Shown here piece by piece: positions 30,696 through 32,047 of a stretch of DNA of 32,047 nt. Positions within the stretch are counted from its first letter, which is position 1. Every line of letters starts with the position of its first letter. The position numbers and the translations under genes are program-made. The stretch spans positions 1 through 32,047 of the forward strand of contig NZ_QEKH01000044.1 of assembly GCF_003096415.1 (NCBI RefSeq), written 5' to 3'. The notes under the pieces were generated by a model. That model saw only the letters and a list, made by a program, of their open reading frames with translations. It was not told the DNA's origin and did not search any database. This DNA comes from Victivallis vadensis (GTDB lineage Bacteria; Verrucomicrobiota; Lentisphaeria; Victivallales; Victivallaceae).

Positions 30696-30932
30696 ATGCC
30701 TATTTTCCGTTATCACTGCCCGAAGTGCGACGAAACCGTGGAGCTGCTGGTGCCGCGGTTCGACTCGGAGGCGGAATGCCCGAAGTGCGGTTCTCCCGAG
30801 CTCGAAAAGCTGCCGAGCGTTTTCGCGGCGGTGACCCAGACCGGCCCGGCCGGATGTCCGTCCCGGCGCGACTGCCCTTCCGCCGGAAGCCACCAGTGCG
30901 GCTGCGGCTGCGGCTGCCACGGCGGGCACTGA
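30696..30932 (+). CDS. FmdB-family zinc-ribbon protein with a Cys/His-rich tail
   Basis: A 78-residue protein beginning MPIFRYHCPKCDETVELLVP, the FmdB-type zinc ribbon (CPKC at residues 8-11 and again at 28-31). FmdB proteins are small putative regulators named from methylotroph amide/formamide genes; their general role is not settled. The C-terminus is unusual: GCPSRRDC and then HQCGCGCGCHGGH, which could hold an extra metal site. GAGGTG precedes the ATG. It ends 3 bp before rsmA and is co-transcribed with it. Confidence 0.85.
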   Translation: MPIFRYHCPKCDETVELLVPRFDSEAECPKCGSPELEKLPSVFAAVTQTGPAGCPSRRDCPSAGSHQCGCGCGCHGGH

Positions 30933-30935
30933 TCC

Positions 30936-31766
30936 ATGAATAAGCAACAGCTCACCGCCGCGCTGGAGTCGATCGGGATGCGCCCGGGGCGCGGCCTCGG
31001 CCAGAACTTCCTGCTCGACGGCAACCTTCTGGATTACATCGTGCGCCTCAGCGCGCCGCAGCCCGGCGAAACCGTGCTTGAAGTCGGTCCCGGCTTCGGG
31101 GCGCTGACCCGCAAGCTGCTCGCTTCGGGGGCCGATGTGTATGCGGTCGAATTCGACCACCGCATCGCGGAATATCTGCGTACCCATCTGGAGGCGAACA
31201 ACTTCCACCTGACCGAAGCGGACGCCTGCCGGGTCAATTACCTGGAACTGCTGCCGCAGGGGCGCCCTTTCCGCGCGATCGCCAATTTGCCCTACTCGAT
31301 CAGCACGATCTTCATCGCCCGGATGCTGGATCTCCCGGCGCCGCCGGAGGCGATGTTCTTCATGCTCCAGCGCGAGATGGGTGAACGGCTCGCCGCGCCG
31401 GTCGGAACCAAGGATTACGGCGCGCTTTCGGTCCGCACCCAGCTCCGCTACGAGGTGAAACTTGAAAAAATCGTGCCGCCGGAGGTGTTCTTCCCGCCGC
31501 CGGAGGTGGACTCCGCGATCGTCTCCTTCCGCCGCCACGAGCGTTATTCGGCGGACAAAGAGCTGTGCCGGCTGCTGCCGGGCGTGGTCAAAACCGTTTT
31601 TGCGCAGCGCCGCAAACAGCTCGGCAAGCTGCTGTCGAACAACTACGGCAAAGAGAAGGCGCTTCCGGCGCTGGAGGCGCTGAACATCCCGACCGAAACC
31701 CGGCCGGACAAGCTCTCCGTCGATCAGTACGCCCAATTGACCCGGCTGCTCTTCGACCTGCCCTGA
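30936..31766 (+). CDS. rsmA: 16S rRNA dimethyladenosine transferase
   Basis: RsmA (KsgA) dimethylates two adjacent adenosines near the 3' end of 16S rRNA late in small-subunit assembly. The 276-residue protein has GLGQNFLLD at the N-terminus, the SAM-binding motif VLEVGPGFGALTRKL (about 47-61) and the catalytic IANLPYSISTIF motif (about 113-124). It also has MLQREMGERLAA, then FFPPPEVDSAIVS, all standard. The length is normal. The start is 3 bp after the fmdB-like stop, so translation is coupled. A terminator follows. Confidence 0.96.
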   Translation: MNKQQLTAALESIGMRPGRGLGQNFLLDGNLLDYIVRLSAPQPGETVLEVGPGFGALTRKLLASGADVYAVEFDHRIAEYLRTHLEANNFHLTEADACRVNYLELLPQGRPFRAIANLPYSISTIFIARMLDLPAPPEAMFFMLQREMGERLAAPVGTKDYGALSVRTQLRYEVKLEKIVPPEVFFPPPEVDSAIVSFRRHERYSADKELCRLLPGVVKTVFAQRRKQLGKLLSNNYGKEKALPALEALNIPTETRPDKLSVDQYAQLTRLLFDLP

Positions 31767-31809
31767 CCTTTTCCGTAAAACACTCCCGCCGTTTCCCGCA
31801 ACCGATAAC

Positions 31810-31839
31810 AAAGGGCGGAAACGGCGCGCGCCCTTTTTT
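31810..31839 (+). terminator. Rho-independent terminator after rsmA
   Basis: Eight-base arms (aaagggcg / cgcccttt) with an 11-base loop run into a T-run at 31834-31839. A competing outer pairing (cgccgtttc at 31787-31795 with gaaacggcg at 31818-31826) could form first. Confidence 0.85.
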
Positions 31840-31882
31840 ATTCTCCAATGCTTTATGCCTGCCGTTTATGCCAAAATTTGTA

Positions 31883-32002
31883 TTAATCCAAATTATTTCG
31901 TATCGTGTCTAAGCATTCATTAAAAGCATTTTCTCCATTATCTGTAAAAATTGATAATGTCCCAAATTTTGTGATGGGATGTGTTGTTTGACAAGGTTGC
32001 AT
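31883..32002 (-). CDS. Very small unidentified ORF or gene fragment at the right edge
   Basis: An ATG-to-TAA frame of 39 codons reads MQPCQTTHPITKFGTLSIFT and ends CLDTIRNNLD. It lies in AT-rich DNA unlike the rest of the window. An in-frame TGA ten codons upstream prevents a longer form. Its KFGTLSIF stretch overlaps the 17-bp sequence shared with the left edge, where frame 1 reads KFGTITIF. I cannot assign it; it may be part of a repeated or mobile element that continues past the edge. Confidence 0.2.
   Translation of the reverse strand: MQPCQTTHPITKFGTLSIFTDNGENAFNECLDTIRNNLD
31958..31974 (-). repeat. 17-bp inverted match to the left end of the window
   Basis: tgtcccaaattttgtga is the exact reverse complement of 74-90. 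It lies in the AT-rich tail of the window after the rsmA terminator. Confidence 0.5.
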
Positions 32003-32011
32003 CTGCCTTTT

Positions 32012-32030
32012 ATTTTGAGTAACTCAAAAT
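32012..32030. repeat. 19-bp palindrome near the right edge
   Basis: attttgagt and actcaaaat are perfect nine-base arms around a single base. This could be a protein-binding site or part of a repeated element; nothing else identifies it. Confidence 0.45.
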
Positions 32031-32047
32031 CTCAACATAAAGGGAAT

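Noticed and set aside
1-32047. tRNA or rRNA genes
   Set aside because: I scanned the intergenic regions by eye for cloverleaf features and conserved rRNA segments and saw none; a covariance-model search would be needed to exclude small RNAs.

Overview
The window is GC-rich, gene-dense bacterial chromosome. It probably comes from an anaerobic member of the PVC group, most likely Lentisphaerota (Victivallis-like). The clues are a pseudopilin cut at K|FTLVE instead of G|FTLVE, a lipoprotein ending in the H-x9-DG motif common in PVC pseudopilin-like proteins, a class III (oxygen-sensitive) ribonucleotide reductase, an indolepyruvate:ferredoxin oxidoreductase operon, and large families of intergenic inverted repeats. 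The taxon is an inference; no rRNA gene is present to settle it.

Layout. 1-4000: a small membrane protein, then rpsB-tsf and argH on the minus strand, bounded by two bidirectional terminators. 4000-5650: a zinc-ribbon protein, an S23-type four-helix-bundle protein, an array of ~10-bp CACGGA repeats and a pseudopilin. 5690-10080: a pteridine-reductase-like SDR, then the anaerobic RNR locus (NrdR-type box and promoter, nrdD, a separate 41-residue glycyl-radical ORF, a 110-bp inverted-repeat pair, and the nrdG-type activase). 10180-14280: a MATE exporter facing an NhaD/ArsB-type ion transporter paired with a PTS EIIA-CBS regulator. 14380-18000: dinB overlapping a deacetylase-like enzyme, divergent from an AraC regulator. 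18000-18720: a palindrome with ~260-bp arms. 18795-22430: the iorB-paaK-iorA operon. 22500-25650: a GntR-Gfo/Idh/MocA pair and a lone precorrin-2 methyltransferase. 25800-30530: a membrane protein with an acyl-carrier-like tail, two small DNA-binding proteins, a lipoprotein and a lipase-like hydrolase. 30600-31840: an FmdB-type zinc ribbon and rsmA, then a terminator and an AT-rich end.

The most notable observation is the anaerobic RNR. The nrdD frame stops within its C-terminal zinc site, before the glycyl-radical motif. The missing end (fourth zinc cysteine, RVCGY motif, RPV..WN..K tail) is encoded 60 bases later as a 41-residue ORF with its own strong ribosome binding site. The enzyme is probably assembled from two polypeptides that share a zinc site. 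Other items of interest are the ACP-like tail on a membrane protein, an SDR with Arg in place of the catalytic Lys, the transporter-EIIA-CBS pair, and four copies of one repeat core arranged as two facing pairs.
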